NCBI GenBank assembly: GCA_020073345.1
Contig: JAIQFI010000017.1
Location: forward strand, 1-64,000
From: Terriglobia bacterium
GTDB lineage: Bacteria > Acidobacteriota > Terriglobia > Bryobacterales > Bryobacteraceae
DNA length: 64,000 nucleotides
Direction of reading: 5' to 3'
Shown piece after piece: positions 33,607 through 42,366 of the stretch; the first letter of the stretch is position 1, and each line of letters begins with the position of its first letter. The notes below the pieces were generated by a model that was not told where the DNA came from, did not search any database, and saw only the letters and a program-made list of their open reading frames with translations. The position numbers and the translations under genes are program-made.

Positions 33607-34515
33607 ATGATGCGTGGGGCGTTTCTCTTTCTCTCCCGGCAACCGGCGCTGCGGAGATGGATGGAGGCTTGGCCGCCATCCCACAAGGTCACCCGGCGGT
33701 TCGTGGCGGGCGACACGCTCGAAGAAGCCCTGGCGGTGTGCGCGCGGCTTCAGGGGGAACGCGTGTTCTCCACCCTCGACCATCTGGGAGAGAACGTGCG
33801 CACGATCGAGGAAGCAGCCGCTTCCTGCGACGCCTATGTGAGCGCGCTGGAGCAGATCGCGGCCCGGGGTCTCTCGAGTACGATCGCCATCAAGCTCACC
33901 CAATTCGGACTGGACCTTTCCGCGCAGGCATGCCTCGAGAACGTCCGCCGTCTGGAGGCGAAAGCCAAGACCGCGGGAAGCCGCGTGGAGATCGACATGG
34001 AGTCGAGCGCCTACACCGAGCGCACGCTAGCGCTGGCCATCCAAGCCGGCAGCGAGTGCGGTTGCGTGCGGGTGTGTGTCCAGGCGTACCTGCATCGCAG
34101 CGCCGGTGACATCGAGCGCTTGAACGTGGCCGCCGTTCCTGTACGGCTGGTCAAGGGGGCATATCGGGAGCCACCTTCGGTGGCTTTTCCGCGTAAGCAG
34201 GACGTCGATGCAAACTACGTGGCGCTCATGAAGAATCTGCTGGACCACGGCGTGTATCCAGCCATCGCGACGCATGACGAGAAGCTCATCCAGGAAGCGA
34301 TCGAGTACGTGCAGGGGCGGGGCATCCGCCAGGACAGCTTCGAATTTCAGATGCTCTACGGGATTCGCCGCGATCTGCAGCGCAGGCTGATCGAGCAGGG
34401 CTACCGGCTGCGCTTATACATTCCTTATGGGACCGACTGGTATCCCTACTTTATGCGGCGGTTGGCGGAACGGCCTGCCAACCTGTGGTTCGTGCTGAAG
34501 AACCTATTGAAGTGA
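33607..34515 (+). CDS. Proline dehydrogenase
   Basis: A 302-residue FAD-dependent enzyme that oxidises proline to pyrroline-5-carboxylate, the first step of proline catabolism. Barrel motifs include STIAIKLTQFGLDLS, RVEIDMESSAYTERTL, RVCVQAYLHRS, VRLVKGAYREP, AIATHDEKL and the substrate-binding end LRLYIPYGTDWYPYFMRRLAERP. It is monofunctional, unlike the PutA fusion of proteobacteria, and no pyrroline-5-carboxylate dehydrogenase gene is adjacent. Starts 19 bp after rmuC, so the two may share a transcript. Confidence 0.92.
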   Translation: MMRGAFLFLSRQPALRRWMEAWPPSHKVTRRFVAGDTLEEALAVCARLQGERVFSTLDHLGENVRTIEEAAASCDAYVSALEQIAARGLSSTIAIKLTQFGLDLSAQACLENVRRLEAKAKTAGSRVEIDMESSAYTERTLALAIQAGSECGCVRVCVQAYLHRSAGDIERLNVAAVPVRLVKGAYREPPSVAFPRKQDVDANYVALMKNLLDHGVYPAIATHDEKLIQEAIEYVQGRGIRQDSFEFQMLYGIRRDLQRRLIEQGYRLRLYIPYGTDWYPYFMRRLAERPANLWFVLKNLLK

Positions 34516-34516
34516 C

Positions 34517-35596
34517 TTAGTCCGCCAGCGGAACCTGATCGGTGATCCGAATCCCGAACGCGTCCAGGCCCGGCAGCTTGCGTACGCGGTTGGTGATGAT
34601 GCGGATGGTGGACAGCCCCAGGTCGGACAGAATCTGCGCGCCGATGCCAAACTCTTGCAGAGGCCGGGGAGACCCATCGGGCATGGGAATGTGTTTGCGC
34701 TCGCCCCACCCGGATTGATGAAGGTACACCACCACGCCCTCGCCCTCTTCGGTGATTCGTTTGAGGGAAGCGCGCAGCATGGCGCCGCAGTTGCACGCGG
34801 TGGAGCCGAACACGTCGCCCAGCACGCAGCGGGAATGCATCCGCACCAGAACGTTGGACTTGCCGCGAACCTCGCCGTGGACCAAAGCAAGGTGCGCTTC
34901 GTCGTTCACGGTGCTGCCGTAGGTGACGGTCTTGAAGCTTCCGAATTCGGTTTCGAGACACCCTTCGGCGCGCCGCTGGATCAGATTCTCGGTCTGATGG
35001 CGGTACCGGATCAGGCTGGCGACGGAGATCATCTTGAGGCCGTGGCGCGCGCAAAATTGGGTCAGTTCGGGGACGCGCGCCATGCTGCCGTCCTCGTTCA
35101 TGATTTCGCAGATCACGCCCCCCGGTTCGAGTCCCGCCAGGCGGGCCAGATCGACCGCCGCCTCGGTCTGTCCGGCGCGAACCAGCACGCCGCCTTCGCG
35201 CGCGCGCAACGGGAAAACGTGGCCCGGACGCGCCAGATCCGATGGTTTGGTCGCGGCGCGCATGGCGACGTGAATGGTCTGGGAACGGTCGGCCGCGGAG
35301 ATACCAGTAGTCACGCCGTCTGCCGCGTCGATGGATTCGCAGAAGGCCGTACCGAAGCGCGACGTGTTCATGGGAGAAACCAGGGGCAGATGAAGCTGGT
35401 CGCAACGTTCCGGCGAGAGTGCCAGGCAGATCAGCCCGCGCCCGTGCAGGGCCATGAAGTTAATGGCTTCGGGCGTGACGAACTGGGCGGCCATGGTGAG
35501 GTCGCCCTCGTTTTCACGGTCCTCGTCATCGACGACAACCAGCATGCGGCCGGCGCGGATTTCTTCGATCGCCTCTGGGATGGTGGCGAAGGCCAT
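34517..35596 (-). CDS. ribBA: DHBP synthase with degenerate GTP cyclohydrolase II domain (RibBA-like)
   Basis: The first ~205 residues are an intact 3,4-dihydroxy-2-butanone-4-phosphate synthase ([36 protein letters not shown]), which makes the four-carbon precursor of riboflavin. The second half keeps the GTP cyclohydrolase II zinc ligands ([19 protein letters not shown]) but the following segment [18 protein letters not shown] replaces the usual QEGRGIGL, and the block with DTVEANxxLGF is missing. Total length is 359 against about 400 for RibBA. The second activity is therefore doubtful, and only DHBP synthase is safe. No other rib gene is nearby. Confidence 0.85.
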   Translation of the reverse strand: MAFATIPEAIEEIRAGRMLVVVDDEDRENEGDLTMAAQFVTPEAINFMALHGRGLICLALSPERCDQLHLPLVSPMNTSRFGTAFCESIDAADGVTTGISAADRSQTIHVAMRAATKPSDLARPGHVFPLRAREGGVLVRAGQTEAAVDLARLAGLEPGGVICEIMNEDGSMARVPELTQFCARHGLKMISVASLIRYRHQTENLIQRRAEGCLETEFGSFKTVTYGSTVNDEAHLALVHGEVRGKSNVLVRMHSRCVLGDVFGSTACNCGAMLRASLKRITEEGEGVVVYLHQSGWGERKHIPMPDGSPRPLQEFGIGAQILSDLGLSTIRIITNRVRKLPGLDAFGIRITDQVPLAD

Positions 35597-35686
35597 GAGC
35601 GTTCGTCTTCAGGATAGCGTGCCGGCGGCGGAGACACGTGTAGCGGTCACTCTGCTGCCTGTGGCGTCCGCAAACTAGCTTCCCGA

Positions 35687-38600
35687 TCAGAACGTGAAGC
35701 GCGCCACCATTTGACCCTGCCTCTGACCGGTTGTGTTGGCGTTATTGATGTATCCGAAGCCGGCCGTGGTCTGGCTATTCGGGTCATTCGCGACCTTTCG
35801 AGTTTGGGTCGCCAGCGCATTCGTCGAGGTGGGACCGTTCAACACCGTGCGGTTGAACATGTTCGTGAATTCCGCCCGAATTTGGAGACTCATCTTTTCC
35901 CGGACATGGAATTCCCGGGCGAGACTCATGCTCTCCGCCGGACGGCGCCGGTCGCGGTAATCCGTGTAGTAAGCGGCCGACACCCCGTACAGGCCTGCCG
36001 GTGGATTCACCCACGCTTTCGGATTCAGCACGAAGGTGGTGTTGGGGTCGAAGCAGTGGCAGTTGAGGTCCTGCGTGAACAAGGGCTGGTCCGGTACGCG
36101 GTTCATCACCGTAGGCTGGAACAGATACGTGGCCAGGCTGGTGGTGGCTTGTGGCACCAGAATGGGGGTGCCGCTTGCGTACCGCAGCAAGGTGCCAATC
36201 TGCCAATCCTTCACGCCCCAGGACAAGGCCTTCTTTAAGGTGCTGCCTTGCCCCAATCCGGGCGTCGTGTAGCTGCCCGAGAACACTAGTTGAAACGGTT
36301 GGTCATACACGGAGAGATTCTTCTGGTTTGGACGGTTGAACGGGTCGTTAATATAGACCCCGCCGCCGCGCCCGAACTTATCTTCGACGCCGCTGTCCAG
36401 ACTCTTCTGCCACGTAAAGTTGGTGCTGAAATCCAGACCATGGGAAAACCGCTTGGTCAATTTCGCTTGCAGCGAGTTGTACCAGGTCTTTCCTAAAGGT
36501 ACCCAGTGGTTATTGGAAAGATCGCTGAACTGTGGATAGGGCCGCAGGGTCTGGGCCACGCTGGAGCCGATTGGATATCCCGGATAGGGCAGCGCAGCGA
36601 AGCCCCGCTGGGCGGCGATGGAGGAGAAAAGGGGCGCCGCCAGCAGCGTGCGATCCGCAGCGATAGTGGGGTCGAGTTTATATCTTGCCAAGTCACTTGG
36701 CTGGAGGGAATTGGGCGCAATTAGACCGGCCGCGTTCCACCATACCCCCAGGTTGCCGACGTAGCTGACCTCAGCCAGCAGATCCTTGATCACTTCCCGT
36801 TGGACGCCGATGCTCCACTGAATCTGCCGGGCAGGCCGGCCGGCGTGCCGGTCCATGAGCTGCGGAATAGAGGCCGTTGTGCCGGGGAGAGGATACTGGC
36901 CGGGATCGAAGTTCGGGAAGCTGATCTTGTACGGCAGGCCATCCCGCATGTAATAGGCAGGGTCTCCGTACGACGGCGAGTTGTACAGGAACTGAGACCC
37001 CGAGGAAAAGCCGAAATTGTTATCGTCGGACTTGTTATAGGAGATGCCCAGTCCGGCACGCAGAACGGTCTTGGACGTGATCTGGTACGCGACTCCCAGG
37101 CGCGGTCCCCACGCGTAGGGATAGTTGTGAGCCAGGTCGCAGTTGCAACGCCCCCCCCCAAAACCGTCGTACACCACCGCACCCAGGCGTCCGCCCGCGC
37201 TGGGGTTCACCGTATTGGGGCCGAACACTCCGTAATAGCCGTTCCCGTCCCTCAAATACGTCGCGAAATCGTAGCGCAGGCCGTAATCCAGTGTCAGCTT
37301 GCGAGTGATTTTCCAGGTGTCCTGAGCAAACCCGGAAAGAGTATGGGATCCCATGTGTGTAACGGAGCGCACCGCGGTCTGGCCATTGTTGACTCCGCCC
37401 AGAAAGAAACTGGCGTAGTTGAAGCCCGGCTGCGCGGCCAGGCTCACCCCATTCAGAGCCGGGAGTCCGGTTTCAATCGCCGTGAAGGTCAGGTAGCCGT
37501 TCGCGTAAGTTCCATTGCGATTGAGGTACCCGTTCACCAGGAGCTCCCCGCCGAATTTGTACGTGTGGTTGTTTCGAACCCAGGTCAAGCTGGTGTTGGC
37601 GGTGGGCTTGTAGTAATTCAGGTTGATGTCCTGTCCCGGGCCCATGCCTGCCGACATGCCTCCCTGAGCATTGCTCATTCCCCCAAAGACCGGGAACAGG
37701 TTGTTGTTGGTCCCCTTCAGGCCAATCAACGCGACGGGATCGTACCGGTTATGCGGCTGCCAATTGTGCAGCCCCAAAAGCCCGGCGCCAAAATGCAGCA
37801 GCAACGACGGCGTTAACGTTTGATCGAAGTTCAGGCGCACGGTGTGCGACGTAATCAGACTGGGAAGTCCGCCCCGTATGGGATCCGGCAGGATGTTGAC
37901 GTTGGGGTTGTCTTGCGAATTGTAGGACCAAAACCCGGAGATCTTCGCGTTCGAGTTGAGCTGGTAGTCGCCTTTGACGGAGGGAATGGTAGTGCTCTTC
38001 GGATTAGTGAAGGTTCGAACGAAGTTATTCGTCAGCCCGGTGGTGGTCGGCAGCGGAATCAGGTCCTGGACGCGTTTTGCGACCGGATCCATGTCCGTGA
38101 GCGGAACTATATTACCGGGGTAAGGATCCCGATAACGAAGGCCATCCGCTCCAAAGTGGTCCGTTGTCGGGTTGTAGACCACGTTTTCGAACACGTCCCG
38201 GCCCAATCCATCCTTGATCAGAGCAGCCCGTGTGGTCCGAGCCGCGCTGAAATCGCCCCCACGATAACCCAGCGTGGGGAGAGTCGTCGACGTCGCATTG
38301 TTGACAGTCGTTTCCCGGTACTGTTCATAACCAAAAAAGAAGAAGGCCTTGTTATGGCCGTCGAACAACTTGGGTATATAGACGGGACCACCCGCGGTGA
38401 AGCCAAAATCGTTTCTCCGCTGGCGGGGGCGGAGCAGATGCCCGTTTCCATCACTGGTGAAGGGCGTGCCCGCATTGAGGAATTCGTTGACGAAGTAGTC
38501 GTAGACGGTGCCGTGAAGCTGGTTGGTGCCGGACTTCATCGTGAGATTGAACACGCCACCTCCCGCCAGCCCGAACTCCGCCGAGTAATTACTGGTTTGG

Positions 38601-39256
38601 ATGGCGAATTCCTGAATGGAGTCCACGCTCGCCTGGGTCTGGGATTGCGTCGAGTACCAGCCGTTGGTGGCGTCCTGGCCGTCGATGCGCATGGCTTGTG
38701 AGTTGGTCGGGTTCCCGTTGATCCGGATGGAGGAATCGGTGGCGTAATTGGAGCCCGGCAGCAACTGCACCACGGCGTAGGGGTTTCGAATCCCGGACGC
38801 GCTGGCAGTCGCGCCAATCCCCAGCACGGGGAGGTTGTTCATGGTGTCTGTGGAAACGGTATGGCTCAGCTCCCCGCTTTCAGTTTTCAGCAACGGGGCG
38901 GCTTCAGTAACCGTCACCGATTCGGCGTTGGAGCCCACTTCCAGCAGAACATCCACGCGGAAAGTTTGCGCGACGCCGACGGTTAGGCTTTGCCGGACGT
39001 ATTTCTTGAACCCGGGAACAGTAACGGACAACTCGTACTGCCCTGCGGGTAGCTGGGCGAGCGTGTAATTGCCAGTGGCCGAGCTGGCCGACCGGCTCAC
39101 CACGCCGGTTTCTACGTTCCTGATTTCAATCGGCGCGCCTGCGACCACGGCCCCTGCCGGGTCGGCTACCGTGCCGGTGATGGTTCCGCGGTCACTTTGG
39201 GCAAACAACGCCAAAGCGAGTAAGCATAGACCAACTGCAACGAACAACGAGCGCAT
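35687..39256 (-). CDS. Oar-like TonB-dependent outer membrane receptor
   Basis: About 1,189 residues from the ATG at 39256, preceded by GGAGG and followed by a signal peptide (RSLFVAVGLCLLALALFAQ). The tracked start is 23 codons upstream without a ribosome binding site. Residues ~25-105 are a carboxypeptidase-regulatory (CarboxypepD_reg) domain (GTITGTVADPAGAVVAGAPI). The plug follows (residues ~110-230), then a long beta barrel ending in an aromatic residue (GQRQGQMVARFTF). This class imports large substrates in acidobacteria; the substrate is unknown. A strong promoter lies 84 bp upstream. Confidence 0.9.
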   Translation of the reverse strand: MRSLFVAVGLCLLALALFAQSDRGTITGTVADPAGAVVAGAPIEIRNVETGVVSRSASSATGNYTLAQLPAGQYELSVTVPGFKKYVRQSLTVGVAQTFRVDVLLEVGSNAESVTVTEAAPLLKTESGELSHTVSTDTMNNLPVLGIGATASASGIRNPYAVVQLLPGSNYATDSSIRINGNPTNSQAMRIDGQDATNGWYSTQSQTQASVDSIQEFAIQTSNYSAEFGLAGGGVFNLTMKSGTNQLHGTVYDYFVNEFLNAGTPFTSDGNGHLLRPRQRRNDFGFTAGGPVYIPKLFDGHNKAFFFFGYEQYRETTVNNATSTTLPTLGYRGGDFSAARTTRAALIKDGLGRDVFENVVYNPTTDHFGADGLRYRDPYPGNIVPLTDMDPVAKRVQDLIPLPTTTGLTNNFVRTFTNPKSTTIPSVKGDYQLNSNAKISGFWSYNSQDNPNVNILPDPIRGGLPSLITSHTVRLNFDQTLTPSLLLHFGAGLLGLHNWQPHNRYDPVALIGLKGTNNNLFPVFGGMSNAQGGMSAGMGPGQDINLNYYKPTANTSLTWVRNNHTYKFGGELLVNGYLNRNGTYANGYLTFTAIETGLPALNGVSLAAQPGFNYASFFLGGVNNGQTAVRSVTHMGSHTLSGFAQDTWKITRKLTLDYGLRYDFATYLRDGNGYYGVFGPNTVNPSAGGRLGAVVYDGFGGGRCNCDLAHNYPYAWGPRLGVAYQITSKTVLRAGLGISYNKSDDNNFGFSSGSQFLYNSPSYGDPAYYMRDGLPYKISFPNFDPGQYPLPGTTASIPQLMDRHAGRPARQIQWSIGVQREVIKDLLAEVSYVGNLGVWWNAAGLIAPNSLQPSDLARYKLDPTIAADRTLLAAPLFSSIAAQRGFAALPYPGYPIGSSVAQTLRPYPQFSDLSNNHWVPLGKTWYNSLQAKLTKRFSHGLDFSTNFTWQKSLDSGVEDKFGRGGGVYINDPFNRPNQKNLSVYDQPFQLVFSGSYTTPGLGQGSTLKKALSWGVKDWQIGTLLRYASGTPILVPQATTSLATYLFQPTVMNRVPDQPLFTQDLNCHCFDPNTTFVLNPKAWVNPPAGLYGVSAAYYTDYRDRRRPAESMSLAREFHVREKMSLQIRAEFTNMFNRTVLNGPTSTNALATQTRKVANDPNSQTTAGFGYINNANTTGQRQGQMVARFTF

Positions 39257-39339
39257 CGGCCACCTCCACGAACGCATGAAGATAAGAGACCGAGAAATCG
39301 CGAATCTGGTAGCCGCGCTCCCCAAATAGAAGCGACGCC

Positions 39340-39368
39340 AGTGTACACCCGGTGGATTATCGGGTCAA
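39340..39368 (-). promoter_or_regulatory. Sigma-70-type promoter of the TonB receptor gene
   Basis: Minus strand TTGACC (39368-39363), a 17-bp spacer and TACACT (39345-39340) point at the receptor gene. The start site near 39333 would give an ~80-nt leader that ends in a good ribosome binding site. Confidence 0.75.
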
Positions 39369-39432
39369 GGGCAAAAACTACTAGATACGGCTTGTGCGTT
39401 CCTGTCGCGGTACGAACGCTGACCGCTCAGAT

Positions 39433-40584
39433 CTAGTTTTCCGACGCCTTCTCTACTCGGTCGATAACCAGGACCTCAACCGGCGCCTTGGCGGCCTCCA
39501 GTTTCAGTCCCAGCTGCTCCTGGATGGCGGTAAAAAGATCGGCTCGAGATTCCAGATCGGCTGGAAGCGGCGGCGCATTCGGTCCCGGTGCGGCTAACTG
39601 ATCGGGCCTCCAAAGCAGTGTGAAGTCGAATTTTCCGGATAAGCCCGTCTGATCTACAACTGGCCGATCCACGATTCTGCCCTGCAGGAATCCGGCAAAT
39701 TCCTCCATTGTGGAGTTTCGCACTGCGATGTTTCCAGGTCCCCTGCCGCCAAAGCCGGGAAGCATGCCCCCAGTCTCATTCTTGGCAAGTTTCGGTCCGG
39801 TCTTAGCGACTGTAATGGTATAGGCGGCAAGCTCCTTTTTGTCGCGATGAAAGGTAAGGTGGAAGCGCTCCGCCAACAGCTTTTGGAGCATGGTCCGCAC
39901 TTGCGTCGCGTTGGGAATGCCGGCTTGGTCCGGCTTCGCGGTGATGTCGTACTTTTCCGTTTCAAGCCAACCCGGTCCCCCGGTGACCTGACGCAGATGA
40001 ACACCGTAGGCGAACGTAATCAGGTCGTTTAAGGTTGTATTCGTGGTCGTAAAAAGATTGGTTCCGCCCCTTCCCACCAAAATGGATTGGCCCGGCGTAT
40101 CAGGATTGCTGGGCTTAATCGTGGCTACCTCGAAGCTCGGATTCGCATCCGCGGCCATGGGCTTCGGCGGGGGCGGAGGTTCCGGAATCGCCCAGGCTGT
40201 TTCGGGGGTGGAGCGCGTAAGGTTCAGCGGCATGGCCGGGCCCCCCTGCGTCCAGGTCCCCGCGATGGTGTTCCCATCGCCGATCAGTCGGCCCTCATAA
40301 TCGCCGCCAATCCCCGCCACGGCCATCTTCATATTTGAGCCCTGTTGACTGATTGAGCTTGCATTGATGGGCTGCCCGCCTTGATCGATGCTATACAACA
40401 CCGCTTTCAGGCTCTCGTCGTCTGCCCTCGTAATTTTGATTACGATCCTGAGTGGCGGCCTGCCCTGCGGACTCTGCAAGGTGCCCTGCCAGGAACCGGT
40501 TATATTTTGCGCGAGCAGCGCGCCTCCAGAACTGACCGCAAAACCAATCATCCACAACATGAGTTTTCTCATGGCGCTTTGCAT
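39433..40584 (-). CDS. TIGR03435 (DUF3738) family exported protein
   Basis: About 383 residues from the ATG at 40584 (MQSAMRKLMLWMIGFAVSSGG), with AAGGAGA six bases upstream; the tracked TTG is two codons earlier. A signal peptide precedes an N-terminal ~110-residue domain (ITGSWQGTLQSPQGRPPLRI, a lipocalin-like strand pattern). The acidobacterial TIGR03435 domain follows (FEVATIKPSNPDTPGQ, VTGGPGWLETEKYDITAKPD, LLAERFHLTFHRDKKELAAY, STMEEFAGFL, DQTGLSGKFDFTLLWRPD). The role of the family is not known; copy numbers are high in Solibacter-type genomes. Confidence 0.85.
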   Translation of the reverse strand: MQSAMRKLMLWMIGFAVSSGGALLAQNITGSWQGTLQSPQGRPPLRIVIKITRADDESLKAVLYSIDQGGQPINASSISQQGSNMKMAVAGIGGDYEGRLIGDGNTIAGTWTQGGPAMPLNLTRSTPETAWAIPEPPPPPKPMAADANPSFEVATIKPSNPDTPGQSILVGRGGTNLFTTTNTTLNDLITFAYGVHLRQVTGGPGWLETEKYDITAKPDQAGIPNATQVRTMLQKLLAERFHLTFHRDKKELAAYTITVAKTGPKLAKNETGGMLPGFGGRGPGNIAVRNSTMEEFAGFLQGRIVDRPVVDQTGLSGKFDFTLLWRPDQLAAPGPNAPPLPADLESRADLFTAIQEQLGLKLEAAKAPVEVLVIDRVEKASEN

Positions 40585-40746
40585 GGGCAATCTCCTTTAG
40601 GGACTATTTTCCACAATTGGGCGGCTCCTCGCCTCGATACGTACCGAGACTCAGATCCCGATGAGCTAGTTATATTTCAAGACGTCGAAAAGTTCGAAAA
40701 CTTACGGGGCGATCCTGAAGAAACTGGGTATGCAGCCGGTTTATCC

Positions 40747-40777
40747 TTGACTCTGATCTTGGGTCAGACTTTAGTAT
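40747..40777 (+). promoter_or_regulatory. MerR-type promoter with 19-bp spacer
   Basis: TTGACT (40747-40752) and TAGTAT (40772-40777) are 19 bp apart, two longer than normal, the hallmark of promoters activated by MerR-family proteins that untwist DNA. The spacer carries the inverted halves TCTGA and TCAGA. It lies directly upstream of the MerR-type gene, so autoactivation is likely. Confidence 0.75.
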
Positions 40778-40795
40778 CTCGATGAAGGGCCGGAT

Positions 40796-42358
40796 TTGGG
40801 CAGGCACTACAAAATCCACGAGTTTGCCAAGCTTGCGGGGGTCACAGTCAAGGCGCTCCATCACTATGATCGCCTGGGACTCCTCCAGCCGGGGCGGACC
40901 GAGGCCGGGTACCGGGTCTACCTCGAACGCGATATGGAGACGCTCGAGCAGATCGTCGCGCTCAAGTTTCTTGGGCTTCCTCTGAAGCAGATCAGGGTGG
41001 TACTGAAGCGGGCAGCTCAGTTGCCGGACGCATTGCGGCTGCAGCGCCGGGCTCTCGAGGACAAACACGCGCTGTTGGGACGCGCCATCCGCGCGATTCA
41101 AGCGGCGGAGGAGTCTCTCGAATCCGGCAAACCGGCGGACGCAGCCATCCTGAAAACCATCATCGAGGTGATCGACATGCAAGACGGCATTGCCGTGATG
41201 AAGAAGTACTACAGCGAAGAGGCTTGGGAGAGGCACAGGCGCTACTACGAAGAAGGGCCCTCACCCGAGTGGCGCCAGCTGTATCGCGACACGGAGGCGC
41301 TGCTCGGCACTGATCCGGGAAGCGAACCCGCTCAGGAGCTTGTCGAGCGCTGGTTCGAACTGTCGAGACGGGCGTACACCGGAGATCCGGAAGTGCAGAC
41401 CGACTCGCCCAAGGCGTGGATGGATCGCGAGCATTGGCCGCCCATCATGAAGCAGAGGATCGCGGAGTTCAAAGTAGAAGAGGCCAGTGCGTTCATCAAG
41501 CTGGCCGCGTTGTCGTCGCGGAAAAGATACTTCAGCGAAGGGGCGTGGGCCAAGCTGATGAAGCTGCGGGAGAACGAGAAAGACCACTCCCGGATGTGGC
41601 AGGCTCGCGTCGACCTGTTCCGCGATATCGAGAAGGCACTGGGGGAAGATCCCGCGGGCGAAATCGCGCAGGCATTGGTGGCGCGCTGGAAGGCGCAACA
41701 GGACGACGCCAGCGGCGGCGATCCCGAAATCAAAGCGGGGCTGCTGCGGGGTTGGTCCAATCGCCGGAACTGGCCGCCTTCCATGCGGTGGCAAGTGGAA
41801 GCCCTTCACATGATGAGCTTCGAACGGTTCGAAAAGGCAGCAGATTTCCTGGATCGCGCGCAGGGTAAGGAAGGAGCACCGGTGACAACTACTCGACAAG
41901 ACAAGATGGAGACGTTACTCGCCGAGTTTGACCAGGAGATGGCGAACACGCGCAGGATGTTGGAGCGTGTGCCGGAGGGCAAGTTCGCTTGGAAGCCGCA
42001 CGACAAATCATCCACGCTGGCGAAGCTGGCGAGCCACATTGCGGCTATACCCGTCGGGGCGGCTTTCGTGATCACGGGGCAGGGAACTAAGCCATCCGAG
42101 TCCACATCCACGTTGGAACTACTCGAAACCTTCGACAAAAGAGTCAGCGCCGCACGCGAAGCTCTCGCGGGAACGAACCAGGACCACTTGGCTGGGACGA
42201 TCCAAGTTAACCCGGGCATCACGAAGACCCGCGAAGCCGCTCTGAAATGGATGATGAGCCATATGATTCACCACCGCGGCCAGCTAAGCGTTTATCTGCG
42301 GTTGATTGGCGTCGCCGTCCCCGGAATGTACGGGCCTTCGGCCGACGAAAAGTCGTAG
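40796..42358 (+). CDS. MerR regulator fused to two TipAS domains and a DinB domain
   Basis: A 520-residue fusion. Residues 1-110 are a MerR winged helix and dimerisation coil (YKIHEFAKLAGVTVKALHHYDRLGLLQPGRTEAGYRVY). Residues ~130-245 and ~250-360 are two related TipAS-like ligand-binding domains (KKYYSEEAWERHRRYY; RKRYFSEGAWAKLMKL). Residues ~363-520 are a DinB-type four-helix domain with metal-ligand His (LASHIAAIP; MSHMIHHRGQLSVYLR). The start is TTG behind AAGGGCCGG. Near residue 363 a GTG (41882) has AAGGAAGGAG upstream, so the DinB part may also be made alone. Small-molecule sensing is expected. Confidence 0.85.
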   Translation: MGRHYKIHEFAKLAGVTVKALHHYDRLGLLQPGRTEAGYRVYLERDMETLEQIVALKFLGLPLKQIRVVLKRAAQLPDALRLQRRALEDKHALLGRAIRAIQAAEESLESGKPADAAILKTIIEVIDMQDGIAVMKKYYSEEAWERHRRYYEEGPSPEWRQLYRDTEALLGTDPGSEPAQELVERWFELSRRAYTGDPEVQTDSPKAWMDREHWPPIMKQRIAEFKVEEASAFIKLAALSSRKRYFSEGAWAKLMKLRENEKDHSRMWQARVDLFRDIEKALGEDPAGEIAQALVARWKAQQDDASGGDPEIKAGLLRGWSNRRNWPPSMRWQVEALHMMSFERFEKAADFLDRAQGKEGAPVTTTRQDKMETLLAEFDQEMANTRRMLERVPEGKFAWKPHDKSSTLAKLASHIAAIPVGAAFVITGQGTKPSESTSTLELLETFDKRVSAAREALAGTNQDHLAGTIQVNPGITKTREAALKWMMSHMIHHRGQLSVYLRLIGVAVPGMYGPSADEKS

Positions 42359-42366
42359 CCTGCGCT

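Noticed and set aside
34446-35405. 319-residue minus-strand ORF overlapping RibBA
   Set aside because: Arg/Pro-rich frame-shifted shadow of RibBA.
34655-35617. 320-residue plus-strand ORF opposite RibBA
   Set aside because: Shadow ORF with His-rich composition typical of reversed GC-rich genes.
35597-35686. FMN riboswitch upstream of RibBA
   Set aside because: The short upstream region shows no RFN-element consensus.
36800-37816. 338-residue plus-strand ORF inside the TonB receptor gene
   Set aside because: Shadow ORF; the minus-strand frame encodes a continuous barrel.
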